Assembly (NCBI GenBank): GCA_046309775.1 | Contig: JBKCOM010000059.1 | Span: forward strand, 1 to 21,256 | Length of the DNA: 21,256 nucleotides | Reading direction: 5' to 3' | Origin: JAIXWP01 sp046309775 | Lineage (GTDB): Bacteria; Bacteroidota; Bacteroidia; Flavobacteriales_D; Sanyastnellaceae | Shown: in pieces, positions 7,222-16,700 of the stretch | Position numbering within the stretch: the first letter of the stretch is position 1 | Layout of the letters: the number at the start of each line of letters is the position of its first letter | Made by a program: the position numbers and the translations under genes | The notes under the pieces: model-generated | Database searches by the model: none | What the model saw: only the letters and a program-made list of their open reading frames with translations | What the model was told of the DNA's origin: nothing

Positions 7222-10200
7222 TTGAGTTGGCTTTGAAGTGTTAGATAGCTATTGGCTAATTTAGGATTAATTTCCAATGCTTTAGCAAAAGATTTTTTGG
7301 CTTCGGCTTTATTTCCTGAAATCAAGTGTGATTTGCAGATATTAATTTGAATTTCAGCATCCTCGGGGTCAATGGCAGCGGCCTGTTGGTAATACTCAAG
7401 GGCTTTGGTGCCGTCGCCTTTTAAGTAATAAAGATTGCCGAGGTTATTAAGAGTTACGCCGTTGGAGGGACTCAATTCTAAAGCTTCCATATATACTTTT
7501 TGGGCTGCCTCAAGATCTCCCGTTTGGGCAAGTAATGTTCCGTATTTATTTTTCACGAATACGTTATTCGGTTCAGCCACATATCGATTTTCCAATTCAG
7601 TGATCACTCCGCGCTTAATCTTGACTAAGAGTTTTGAAATTTGACTATTGTATTTTGATAACAAACTTTCTTTCGAAGGCAATTCAGCTTCAAATCCTTG
7701 AGGAACATAACTTGAAGGTACATAAACACTTCTTGCCTCAAAGAGTGACACTACTTCCGGGAAGTTACCTTGTATCAACTCATTGTAATAGCGCTCTGCT
7801 CCCGTTTTCCAAGCGGTCATGAATTCTTCATTGCCAATCATTGTAGTTTCCAAAGGGATCCAAACAGTATTGTTTTCGATGATTACATCCGATGATGTAA
7901 GTCCAGCTTTTACGAGTTCTTCTGGTCTGAGGCGTGAATCAAATGCCAGAAACACGTGACCAGACACGTCGATATAGGCCGTAGATATCCCTGAGTTTTC
8001 CAATAAAGAACAAAATAGGGCTACCAAATCATCGCAGTCGCCACTCTTGCGCTTCATCGTCTCGGCTGGATATTGAAGAAAGTCTTGAATGTCTGTATTC
8101 GTGGATACTGTTGCAAAATTTAATGTTGGGTCTGGGCTATAGATGATTTTATTCAATTGCAATGTGGCATAAAGCTGTATGGCTTTGAGTAAATTTTTAT
8201 TAATGCCGTATGTCTGTTCCTCCGCAAATACTTGGTCGAGCTGGCGATTTAGGTCGATAAAGGATTCTACATTACTGGCTACAAATGCCGCTAATCTTCG
8301 CTTGTCATTCCAAGAAATCGAATTGCGTCCTTTCAGCGTAAATGGCACAATCTTTTTGGACGACTTCGTAGCGTTGCCAACTTTATATGTAATCTCTATT
8401 TCTAGCTGTTTCTTTTCATCAACGATATAAGTGAGAATACTTTCGTTGAAAATGGCCGATATCGGTATGCTCGAGTTGGAATAACCCACGAGCACAGAGG
8501 GCGTGATGCTGGTCGGTGTATCCATGAGTCCCGCCACTTGAATGGTAATCGACTGTGGTGTGATAGGACTGCTGCTATTGTTTGCTACAATGATTTCACC
8601 AACGGGAAGTAACTTGATATCACTATAATTGCGGTACAAGGAAGGATAAATATCCGGGACACGCACCTCGAGAATATCGATGGGCTGGGTATTGTCGGAT
8701 AACTTGTCACGCATCTTCAAGGCATTGCTGTAGGCTGCTGTGTACGTTTCGTTGGCAGGTTCTATTCTACAAGCAGAATAAAAGGCATTTGCTGCATCAT
8801 AGATAAATCCAGCATTCAAATTACAACGTCCCAATCCATAATACGCCTCGGCATTGCTCATATCTACTTGAATGAGTTTTTTGTAAAATGCAATGGCTTC
8901 ATCGAATTTTCCGAGCTGTTCGCTGAGGCGAGCCACACTCATCAAATATTTTTTCAAAGTAGCAAGTTGCTCTTGAATGACTTTTTCTGAAATGAATTTA
9001 TTCTTTGCCGCTGTGTACTTTGCTTCTTCATATGGTACCGCTGTCTTATAACTATCCAATGCTTTTTGCAGATTGTTAGCCCCTTCAAAAGCTTCGCCGA
9101 GCGGCCCATAATAGGAGCGTTCTGAGGGGTCTAGTTTGATTGCTTTTTCTAATTGAAAGGAGGCTTCAACATAATTTTTTCGAATCAATTCTATTCTACC
9201 TAGTTGTGCGGTGTAACTAGCATTGAAACGATCGGCTGCAAGAAGTTCTAAATAAATAGTTCTTGCTTCATCGAGGCTATTCGAACGTATGTATGCGTTT
9301 CCCAAAAGTTCTTTGATTTTCAAATTGCTCGGGTCATTATTTAAAATACGCTTGTATTCTAAGGCTGCTTCATCATACTTGTTTTGATTTTCGAAAGCGT
9401 CGGCAAGGCATGCGCGATATTGGGCAGTAATCCCATTATTCATAGCGAATGAATTGCTCGCCAATTCCTGCTGAACAGTTTTTTCTACATCTTCATATTT
9501 GCCCAACGCATTCATTACTTGAAGATGGAGCAATTGCACATCGAAGTGTGGCTGTTGTTTTTTCTTCAAGCCACTCACTGCTATTTGTCCATTTTTATCA
9601 GCCTCTTTCAGTACACTGATAAGTTCGAATTCAGGTACTCCCGTATTCTTTTTAAACTTAAACATATTGAAGTGAGAGTAGGAGAGGGAACCATAGTATT
9701 TAGGGTTGTTTTCATCCCATTCTATAAGTTTTTTCTGTAGCAAAATCGCATTATTGATGGCTTTTTCGTTGGGTAAATTAGCCAATGATATGCTCAAACT
9801 ATCCACCGCTCTTAAAAGAATTTCTTTAGTATTGGAACTACCGAGCAAACGTTCGGTTTCGGTAATTATAGATCCAAAGTCATTGCGATCTGCGAGTTGC
9901 ATGAAATAACTTGAATAGACGGCACTATATGCTATTTGAACATCAGAACTTGCTGGGGAAAGTTCATAGGCGTAGCGAATCATTGGTAATGATTTGGCTA
10001 CGTCACCTCGCTTTGCCATGAGTACACAAGACTCGGCCAGCTTTTGTCCCATCAGAATTTTCATGCCTTCACTGCAGCGCATTTTTTGACCTGCTTGCTG
10101 CAGTGCTTCAAATCCGCTTTCATACTTTCCAATTTCTAGAAGTCGAGTTCCATATGTATAGTAATCCTCGAAACCCTCGGCAGGCTCGGATATATCTGTC

Positions 10201-12197
10201 GGACTAATGCTTACTAATTGATAATTTCTAAGAACCGGGTATTTCGATTTATCGGTATTCAATATGAGTCTGGTGTTGCTTGTACGTGCAGCAACGCTGT
10301 CACTTTTTAGAACCCCATTAGTCATGAGGGCATGACCAATAACGGCGTTGGATGCATCTTTTTCTATTTCGACGATAAGGCCTTTAGCATCTGCATCAAA
10401 GAAATAAGATGCCTTTGGTTTGGGTGGTTGAAGGGACAGCTGAAAGGCCTTTGTAACGCCTTTGGAGTTGGTGGCATATAGTATGAATTGGGCGTTGTCG
10501 AAATGGAGGCGAACAATATTTGACATGCCGAGTGCATCAGATTCATCGCGTCCGAAGGAGAATTTTAAAACAGGCTCATCCTGCCATTGCCACATTTCGA
10601 ATTGATAGGTGCTAGCATTGAAAATGCACAGATGATCCAAGGGGTCGATATAGAAGTCGGCAATACTTCCTTCTTTTTCTGACTTGTCACTTCTTACCTT
10701 CAATTGTCTTACGGCGATAGGCCATCCAGAAGGGGAGACTTTTAGAATTGCGTTGAGTTTGTCATCCCAGATATAGATATTGTCTTTGCTATCTACCCTT
10801 ACGGTACGGGGTGATAACAGTGCTGTTTTTGACTTTGTCAGGAGCAATTTATCATATACACCATTTTTAGAATATCGGTGCAAGTTGGCGGATGCTTGGT
10901 CAAGTACGAGTATACTTCCATTACTTTGAATGGAAAGGGAAGACAACTCTTTTATTTTTTCTGGAATATCAGAGTTTAACTTTTTCAGAAAAATGCCCGT
11001 GCTATCGAATACAGATATTTCATTGTTCTTGCGATCGGCCACAAGTATATTGCCTTCACCATCAACTACCAAATCACTAGGTTGATTGACTTTTGTCTTT
11101 ATAATTAGGTTTGCTTTTGAACTAGTATCGCGATAGGCGAAAACATTTTCTTTGTTTTTTTCCTCAATAATGTATCGGTTTTTATTTCTTCCCGAGGCAT
11201 AAAGAGCAATGTCTTTTCTGCTCGTTTTGAGAGGATTTACTTTATATCTTTTTTGAAATGAAAAAGGCTTTTCTAAGTCGGTGGTATAGGTGAATTTTTG
11301 ATGTCGTTTACCAGGGTTATCTACTACTACGAGGTGGTTTTTTACTCCTTTGCCAGAGGATACCATTGTTGGTGCAATCATTACTCCGGCCATGCTTGGG
11401 CCTTTCGATCCAATTTGTCCGCGTAAATCACCAAGACGGGTGAATTGTATTATAGAACCGGTTTCGGCATCCATTATAAAAAAATCCTGATTATTGCCTG
11501 TAGTGATATTGGTGGGTTTTGTGAGTTTTACCCCTACTTTTTTTGCAAGGGAGCGGCAGGTATTGGTAATTTTCCCGGTATTGTGAAACATCACTACTGT
11601 GGCATCCTCAGCATCTAATACGCACAGTTCATTATTGCCATTTACTGAAATACTAATTGGGGAAGCGAATCCAACATTCGAAGGTCCTATCCAAGTGAGA
11701 TAACGCCCGCGGGGATCATATACATCAATTTCTTTTCTGTCTTTATGTAATACGTAAATGTAACCCTCCTTATCACTTGCGATTTCTGTGATCTTGTCTA
11801 TGCGGCCGCGACTTCCGCCCTTTTCACCAAAACTAAAATTGGCGCCGCTGGGGTCTTGAACGAATATTTTATACAGAACATCGTCATAAATAATGAGCCG
11901 ATCTTTAAAGTCTACGTGGATAAGCACAGGAGATTTTAACGCAATATCAATACCGCTAACATTGATGGATTTCAACTGATTTTTTAGGCCACCGTCTTGA
12001 TTGAAAACGCGAATTTGTGGGTCCTCCAAATCACAGAGATAAACTTCACCCAAACTATTCACTGCAGCCGAGTTGATCTGCGACTTTGAAATTTCTCCAA
12101 TTGCCGGCACAAAAGCATCAAACTTTATAGACTGTGCGATGTAGAGATTTGAATAAAGACTTATTGTTAAAAATACAATTAGTAATCTAGGGTTCAT
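7218..12197 (-). CDS. Giant exported beta-propeller / TPR / transglutaminase-like protein
   Basis: The start is taken as the ATG at 12197, giving 1,659 residues with a good signal peptide (MNPRLLIVFLTISLYSNLYIA, cut before QS). The frame opens 54 codons earlier, but that extension overlaps the HD gene and would bury the signal. Residues ~30-600 contain many NHL/beta-propeller blades (GEVYLCDLEDPQIRVFNQDG; GNILVADRKNNEISVFDSTG). Residues ~670-1130 are TPR repeats. An Ig-like beta-sandwich spans ~1170-1287. A transglutaminase-like fold spans ~1290-1460, with Cys1388 (KSGDCDDLVALF) and His1414 (SGHVFLAFD). The position usually holding the catalytic Asp appears to be Glu1450 (WIPLETT). Further TPRs run from ~1540 to the C-terminus. 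It is probably a periplasmic sensing or scaffold protein, possibly acting on peptides. It begins 13 bases after the HD gene and overlaps the FecR-like gene by four bases. The exact role is unknown. Confidence 0.88.
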   Translation of the reverse strand: MNPRLLIVFLTISLYSNLYIAQSIKFDAFVPAIGEISKSQINSAAVNSLGEVYLCDLEDPQIRVFNQDGGLKNQLKSINVSGIDIALKSPVLIHVDFKDRLIIYDDVLYKIFVQDPSGANFSFGEKGGSRGRIDKITEIASDKEGYIYVLHKDRKEIDVYDPRGRYLTWIGPSNVGFASPISISVNGNNELCVLDAEDATVVMFHNTGKITNTCRSLAKKVGVKLTKPTNITTGNNQDFFIMDAETGSIIQFTRLGDLRGQIGSKGPSMAGVMIAPTMVSSGKGVKNHLVVVDNPGKRHQKFTYTTDLEKPFSFQKRYKVNPLKTSRKDIALYASGRNKNRYIIEEKNKENVFAYRDTSSKANLIIKTKVNQPSDLVVDGEGNILVADRKNNEISVFDSTGIFLKKLNSDIPEKIKELSSLSIQSNGSILVLDQASANLHRYSKNGVYDKLLLTKSKTALLSPRTVRVDSKDNIYIWDDKLNAILKVSPSGWPIAVRQLKVRSDKSEKEGSIADFYIDPLDHLCIFNASTYQFEMWQWQDEPVLKFSFGRDESDALGMSNIVRLHFDNAQFILYATNSKGVTKAFQLSLQPPKPKASYFFDADAKGLIVEIEKDASNAVIGHALMTNGVLKSDSVAARTSNTRLILNTDKSKYPVLRNYQLVSISPTDISEPAEGFEDYYTYGTRLLEIGKYESGFEALQQAGQKMRCSEGMKILMGQKLAESCVLMAKRGDVAKSLPMIRYAYELSPASSDVQIAYSAVYSSYFMQLADRNDFGSIITETERLLGSSNTKEILLRAVDSLSISLANLPNEKAINNAILLQKKLIEWDENNPKYYGSLSYSHFNMFKFKKNTGVPEFELISVLKEADKNGQIAVSGLKKKQQPHFDVQLLHLQVMNALGKYEDVEKTVQQELASNSFAMNNGITAQYRACLADAFENQNKYDEAALEYKRILNNDPSNLKIKELLGNAYIRSNSLDEARTIYLELLAADRFNASYTAQLGRIELIRKNYVEASFQLEKAIKLDPSERSYYGPLGEAFEGANNLQKALDSYKTAVPYEEAKYTAAKNKFISEKVIQEQLATLKKYLMSVARLSEQLGKFDEAIAFYKKLIQVDMSNAEAYYGLGRCNLNAGFIYDAANAFYSACRIEPANETYTAAYSNALKMRDKLSDNTQPIDILEVRVPDIYPSLYRNYSDIKLLPVGEIIVANNSSSPITPQSITIQVAGLMDTPTSITPSVLVGYSNSSIPISAIFNESILTYIVDEKKQLEIEITYKVGNATKSSKKIVPFTLKGRNSISWNDKRRLAAFVASNVESFIDLNRQLDQVFAEEQTYGINKNLLKAIQLYATLQLNKIIYSPDPTLNFATVSTNTDIQDFLQYPAETMKRKSGDCDDLVALFCSLLENSGISTAYIDVSGHVFLAFDSRLRPEELVKAGLTSSDVIIENNTVWIPLETTMIGNEEFMTAWKTGAERYYNELIQGNFPEVVSLFEARSVYVPSSYVPQGFEAELPSKESLLSKYNSQISKLLVKIKRGVITELENRYVAEPNNVFVKNKYGTLLAQTGDLEAAQKVYMEALELSPSNGVTLNNLGNLYYLKGDGTKALEYYQQAAAIDPEDAEIQINICKSHLISGNKAEAKKSFAKALEINPKLANSYLTLQSQLK

Positions 12198-12210
12198 GAG
12201 TACGGCTATT

Positions 12211-12819
12211 TCAGATGGAGATAAGGCGTTTAATAGTAAGTAAATTCTGCTCAAGTTGAGGCTGACGACGGGTTTGCGAATAGTGAGTATGAAAGCGAAG
12301 GTTAGAGAGAAAATTGTATTGCAAATGATTCCAAGCATCACGATCAGTGAGCTCTCCACAATTTGTTAACTCTGTGTAAAGGGTTTCACCAATCTCTATA
12401 AAGTCTTCTCTTCCTAGGTAATCAAGGTCGGCATCGCACACTACCATTTCAAATAAATTCTGAGGGTTTTGTGGAATCTTGGTAGCAAGAATACAGCCAG
12501 TAATTATTTTCACAGCTTCTTCACTTAGCCCATGTTCATTTGCGTAACCAATAAAGATATTTACACTTTCTTCTTCGTGATTTTTTCTTGTCGTGAAATA
12601 GCCCGTGTCATGAAAGAGAGCGGCAATTTTTAATATATCGAGATGTTGGTCGTCTATTTTTTCCGCTTTCCCAATTTCTATAGTCATTTCTACAACATCC
12701 AAGGTGTGGCGGAGGCTATGATACGTATAAGCTGGTGAAATTTCTTTCATCAGTCTATCGCATATCTCGTTTAAAACCCGATCATAGAATTTGCGCGGGG
12801 TTATCATATTTTGTATCAT
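12211..12819 (-). CDS. HD-domain metal-dependent phosphohydrolase
   Basis: This 202-residue soluble protein has no signal peptide or membrane segment and should be cytoplasmic. It carries the HD-superfamily metal-site motifs in order: His34 and His38 (YHSLRHTLDV), the His70-Asp71 doublet (AALFHDTGY), His81 (KNHEEES), and Asp129 or Asp131 (VCDADLDYLG). The YHxxxHTLDV motif resembles that of small HD phosphohydrolases and, more loosely, the HNxxH motif of cyclic-nucleotide phosphodiesterases. The substrate cannot be read from sequence. As first gene of an operon ending in an adenylate cyclase, a cyclic-nucleotide phosphodiesterase is an attractive guess; nucleotide or (p)ppGpp-type substrates remain possible. 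The ATG at 12819 is chosen because it precedes the whole domain; a second ATG four codons later is also possible. Confidence 0.88.
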   Translation of the reverse strand: MIQNMITPRKFYDRVLNEICDRLMKEISPAYTYHSLRHTLDVVEMTIEIGKAEKIDDQHLDILKIAALFHDTGYFTTRKNHEEESVNIFIGYANEHGLSEEAVKIITGCILATKIPQNPQNLFEMVVCDADLDYLGREDFIEIGETLYTELTNCGELTDRDAWNHLQYNFLSNLRFHTHYSQTRRQPQLEQNLLTIKRLISI

Positions 12820-12850
12820 TGTCAGGAATAACGCAATTGCAAACTAAAGT
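12820..12850. promoter_or_regulatory. 31-bp divergent gap between HD operon and usp
   Basis: The two start codons point away from each other with only 31 bp between them, so promoters for both directions must overlap or extend into the opposite coding sequences. On the minus strand, TTTAGTTTG at 12847-12839 is an imperfect -7 box for the operon. On the plus strand, TATTTTG at 12806-12812 is an equally weak one for usp. Neither has a convincing -33 partner. No Shine-Dalgarno sequence is seen for either gene. Confidence 0.35.
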
Positions 12851-13678
12851 ATGAAAAAAATCATAGTACCTACCGATTTTACAAGTGTCGGAGATTCAGC
12901 GGTAAGATATGCCCTTGATTTGGCGAAACATGCAGGTGGAAATATTTTCCTTTTACATATTGTAAAAAATCAGGACGGTGTAGAGGACGCTCGCTTGAAA
13001 TTGGAGAAAATTGCGGCTGCTAACCCTGATAAATCAGGTAATCCGCTTGGGGTAATTGTGAGAGTGGGAAATATTTTTGATGATATACCCAATGTAGCGC
13101 ACGAAGAAAATGCGGAATTGGTAATTATGGGTACGCACGGTATGCGTGGCATGCAATTCATCGTGGGTAGCAACGCTCTTCGAATCATTACCGAAAGTAA
13201 GGTGCCCATGATCATCGTTCAAGAAGGAACTAAGTTTAGCGCAAAGGTTTCAAAACTAATGCTGCCTTTAGATTTGCATAAAGAAACGAAGCAAAAATTG
13301 AAAATAGCGGGCGACGTTGCAGAGCGTTTCAAGTCGGAAGTTCATCTCATTTCACCAAAGGAAACAGACGAATATTTACTCAACTTCTTAAAGAGAAATA
13401 TCTCTTATGCAGAGGGATTTTTGGAGAGTAAAGACATAAAATACAAAACCGTTATTACAGAAGCTGGAAGTGGTGGGTTTGTATCAGACCTCCTAGAATA
13501 TGCCGCATCTGAAGGTATCGACATGATTTGCATTATGAATACTGCAGAGGAGCGATTGATACACGCTTTCGGTATGGATAGCGAACAGAAGATCATTACA
13601 AACGAAGCACAAATTCCCGTGATGGTCATCAACCCCGCCGCCACCCTCGTAGATAGCCGCAGCATCTTCGCGCAGTAA
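12851..13678 (+). CDS. Universal stress protein, tandem Usp domains
   Basis: The 275-residue cytoplasmic protein has two UspA-like domains (~1-140 and ~145-275), a form common in Bacteroidota. The first has the early nucleotide-binding Asp9 (VPTDFTSVG) and the glycine motif GTHG-x8-GS (residues 94-107), typical of ATP-binding Usp proteins although one residue shorter than the textbook G-x2-G-x9-G(S/T). The second domain keeps the overall fold pattern (KLMLPLDLHKET at its start, IPVMVINP at its end) but has MNTAEERLIHAFGMDSEQ where the glycine motif should be, so it probably does not bind ATP. The gene is transcribed alone, away from the cyclase operon and towards sprA. Usp proteins bind nucleotides, including cAMP in some family members, so a link with the cyclase operon is possible but unsupported here. 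Confidence 0.93.
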   Translation: MKKIIVPTDFTSVGDSAVRYALDLAKHAGGNIFLLHIVKNQDGVEDARLKLEKIAAANPDKSGNPLGVIVRVGNIFDDIPNVAHEENAELVIMGTHGMRGMQFIVGSNALRIITESKVPMIIVQEGTKFSAKVSKLMLPLDLHKETKQKLKIAGDVAERFKSEVHLISPKETDEYLLNFLKRNISYAEGFLESKDIKYKTVITEAGSGGFVSDLLEYAASEGIDMICIMNTAEERLIHAFGMDSEQKIITNEAQIPVMVINPAATLVDSRSIFAQ

Positions 13679-13788
13679 TTCTCAATTCTCAATTCTGAAT
13701 TCGGAATTCTGAATTCGGAATTCTGAATTCGGAATTTCGAATTTACTCGTTCCCTTGTTCCTTGGTCCTAGCTCCCTTGTTCTTCGTT
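13675..13788. repeat. Heptamer array between convergent usp and sprA
   Basis: The array begins in the TAA stop of usp (13676-13678) and runs as 7-bp units: TCAATTC twice, then TGAATTC and GGAATTC alternating, which gives three perfect 14-bp copies of ATTCTGAATTCGGA at 13692-13733. After a 3-bp register shift the unit changes to TTGTTCC/TTGGTCC/TAGCTCC (13748-13782), close to the sprA stop. The unit is nearly self-complementary around GAATTC, so either strand's transcript can fold. It may serve as a two-way 3' end for both genes, but there is no standard terminator. Confidence 0.85.
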
Positions 13789-16700
13789 TTACGAGTTCAA
13801 CGTGAATCGCAATGCTATACCCGCATTGATATTCGAAGTAGGGAAGGAGGTTGAGATCTTCGGCTGGTTGATCTGATGATCGTAGAAGAATCGAACATTC
13901 AACTTATCATTTACGACATAGTCGATACTTGACTTGATGCTGAATAGTCTTTGACCAGCGGTAGGCTGGTTTTGACGTTCTTCAATTTTTCGAATCAAGG
14001 TAACGTTGTCGCGAATGGTTAAATCCGCTCTCAAATTGATACTTGTATTCTTTGGGGTTTTGAACGGCAAATTGCTACGCTTTCTTCCAAACAAGTTTCT
14101 TACTTCTGTGAGTTTATAGCCCACTCCAAGTACAAGGCTGTTGCTCTTCGTTTCGGTAATCTGAAGGTTACTCAAACCAAGGGCTATTGTTCGGTCTCTT
14201 TTCACCTCAACTTTCACCTGAGGATCGTTGCTTTTAGCGGTTTTGATGGTCATATCAAAACCAATCAGCGGCGATAGGTTTTCTTGAATCGTAACAGTGT
14301 TGATTTGATTGCGTGGAATGAAATTACCTTGCTCACTTGCATCGATAGCGTTCGGTAAGCCATTTTCGTTCTCTGTATAATTCAGATTGCGCACGTAATT
14401 GGTGTTCAACGTAGAGCGATATTGATGGGAGATGTTGAATTGCTTGAAATATTTTTTCACGCCAGCTAGTTTCGTCAAACCATCATAGGTAACACGCCAG
14501 TTGGGCTGAGCACGTGTTTGGAATGGGTCGAGTGAAACTTCTGAAACAGGCTTGCCAGTGTATGCGGCAATGAATGCAGGAATTACCACACTCACGTTTG
14601 TGCTGCCCCAACCTGGATAATATCCATTCGGATTGGCTTCGTCAAGCTGATATGTTGCAGCATTCCAAGCTTCGGAGGCTTGTATTCTATTTTGTAGTAA
14701 TGTTTCAAAAGTGCTGCTTGTCCATCCATTGTCTGCTTCGTCTCTTACAAACGCGGTGGACCAAGTATTAACGCTTGCACTAAAGTTTCCAGTTTCCATC
14801 GGAGATTGGAAGACAAATTCATTGTTGTTAGGATCAAATCTGAAGAATGCATTGCTATTTCTACCTTCAGTGCGCGTTCCTGTAATTTCGACTTTTAAAT
14901 ACTTAATGGGTTCGAGATTGATTTTATAATTCCAAGTCTCTGTATATGTTTCTGAATACTGATTGTTTAGGAAAGGTTGTTGAACAAGCCATCCGGAATT
15001 AGCGATATCCAAAGCAACATTACCTCCATTGGGATTGCCCCACACATCCGTGTTTTGACCTCCCAACAAGAAGTCGACTCCAGGCCCTTCAAAGTCCTGA
15101 TCAAACCCTACAACATTGGTCCTTCGATTATATCCAGGCAATAATATCCCTTCATTGCGTGAGTATGTTCCACTGACATTTCTTACCATCATCAAAAATC
15201 TTAATGTGGCATCCAGTGGATTGAAGGGTTCTGTCTTTTCTTTTTTATCCTTTTCTGGATCATTACCAAATCCATCTTTCTTGGTGTTGTCAGTCTTACC
15301 TTTTTTATTGTCTTTAGGCTTTTTACCCTGATTGATTTCTTTGAGCTTTGGCGACTTGTTATATAGCGTCTCAAGATTTCCCTGAACGTTGAATGTAAGC
15401 TGTCTGCTATTTTGAATCGTATTACCCAATGTGTCTTGAGTAAATGGTGCTCTATCCCATCTGAATGTTCCAGCATATGCAACATCGGCATTTACAAAAT
15501 CTACCAATGGCAATTTATCAAAAGGCAGTTTGTAAGTTCCGCCGACATTATGGCTGTAGGCAGTTGTTGTTCCAAAGTTGCGAATGTTCGTCCACACGGT
15601 GTCGCGATAGGCATCATACCAATCGATGTTGTTGCGGTCGATCACACCTCTTGGTTCGCCAACAAGCCCGAGATTGCTTGCATTGTATGTGAACTTTAAA
15701 TTCTTGGTCAAGTCATATTTGAAGTTGTAGGTGCGCGACCAATTCCATGTCTTCAATACTTGTGTTTGAATGAGCATTTCACTGAAGATGCCAGTCAACT
15801 CTTCCGTATTATTGCGAATACGGCTTGTTTCGTACATACGATTCATCTCCGTGTGGAATGCAAATGATTTGATTCCGGGATAGAAATTGAATTCTTTCAC
15901 CCACTTTAAATACTTCGATTGAACACCATTGAATGGCTTTATTTCTTTGGGCTTATTGTTAAATGCATAGTCGAACGCTCCTGCATACTGTTTGGTCAAA
16001 CGCCAGTCCATGTTGATGTCTCGGAAGTACAATTCATTGTAAGAGTAAGACACAGAGAAGTTCTTGATATCATAAAACTGATCTTTCTTTGGTTTTTTAG
16101 AACCTCCTCCGCCTTCGCCACTAGGATCTTTTCCGGCAGCCTTGGGCGGCTCTTTGCCTTCTTCTGGTTTCGGGGCATCAGCGCCTTCCGCAGGTTTTGG
16201 CGATATTCTCACTTCACTAAAGTTGATACTTCGTCGCTTGGTATAGGTTTGTGACTTCGTTTTCAGCCTTCGATCTACATCGGGTGATTCCGTTAGGATT
16301 ACGTCGGGTTGAAGCGGACTGAATTTGGGAGTTTGTACTGTTTCAGAATATCCAACGTACATGGGTAATTGTACGCCCCAATTCTCAGGGAAGAATTTAC
16401 CCATTTGAATCGTACTATTCGCATCAAATCCCATCTTGGTTTCAAGTTGACGCTCCTGAACTCGCTGCTCTAGTGTACCAAAGCCAGGGGTGCTAATATT
16501 ACCAGCAACAGCGACGGTGGCAAAATCTGCAAGTTGTGCATTCATGCGCGCTACAGCGGCCCAACCCCCTTGATTATTAAACTCAGAAAGTCTCAACTCG
16601 TTCACCCAAATGATTCCGCATTTTGCAAGACCATCGTCTGTTGAACTAAACTTATTATTGTCTTTATCCGGGTTGCGAACCCCAATCATTAATACGGTGA

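Noticed and set aside
12198..12359. A 54-codon N-terminal extension of the giant propeller protein beginning at 12359
   Set aside because: It lies inside the HD gene on the same strand in another frame, and it would place about 54 residues before a well-formed signal peptide. The ATG at 12197 fits far better.
13692..13733. GAATTC-rich array as a cloning or adapter artefact containing EcoRI sites
   Set aside because: The sites are part of a drifting 7-bp repeat that also appears at 4117-4277 in a different sequence context, which fits a natural repeat family better than an artefact.
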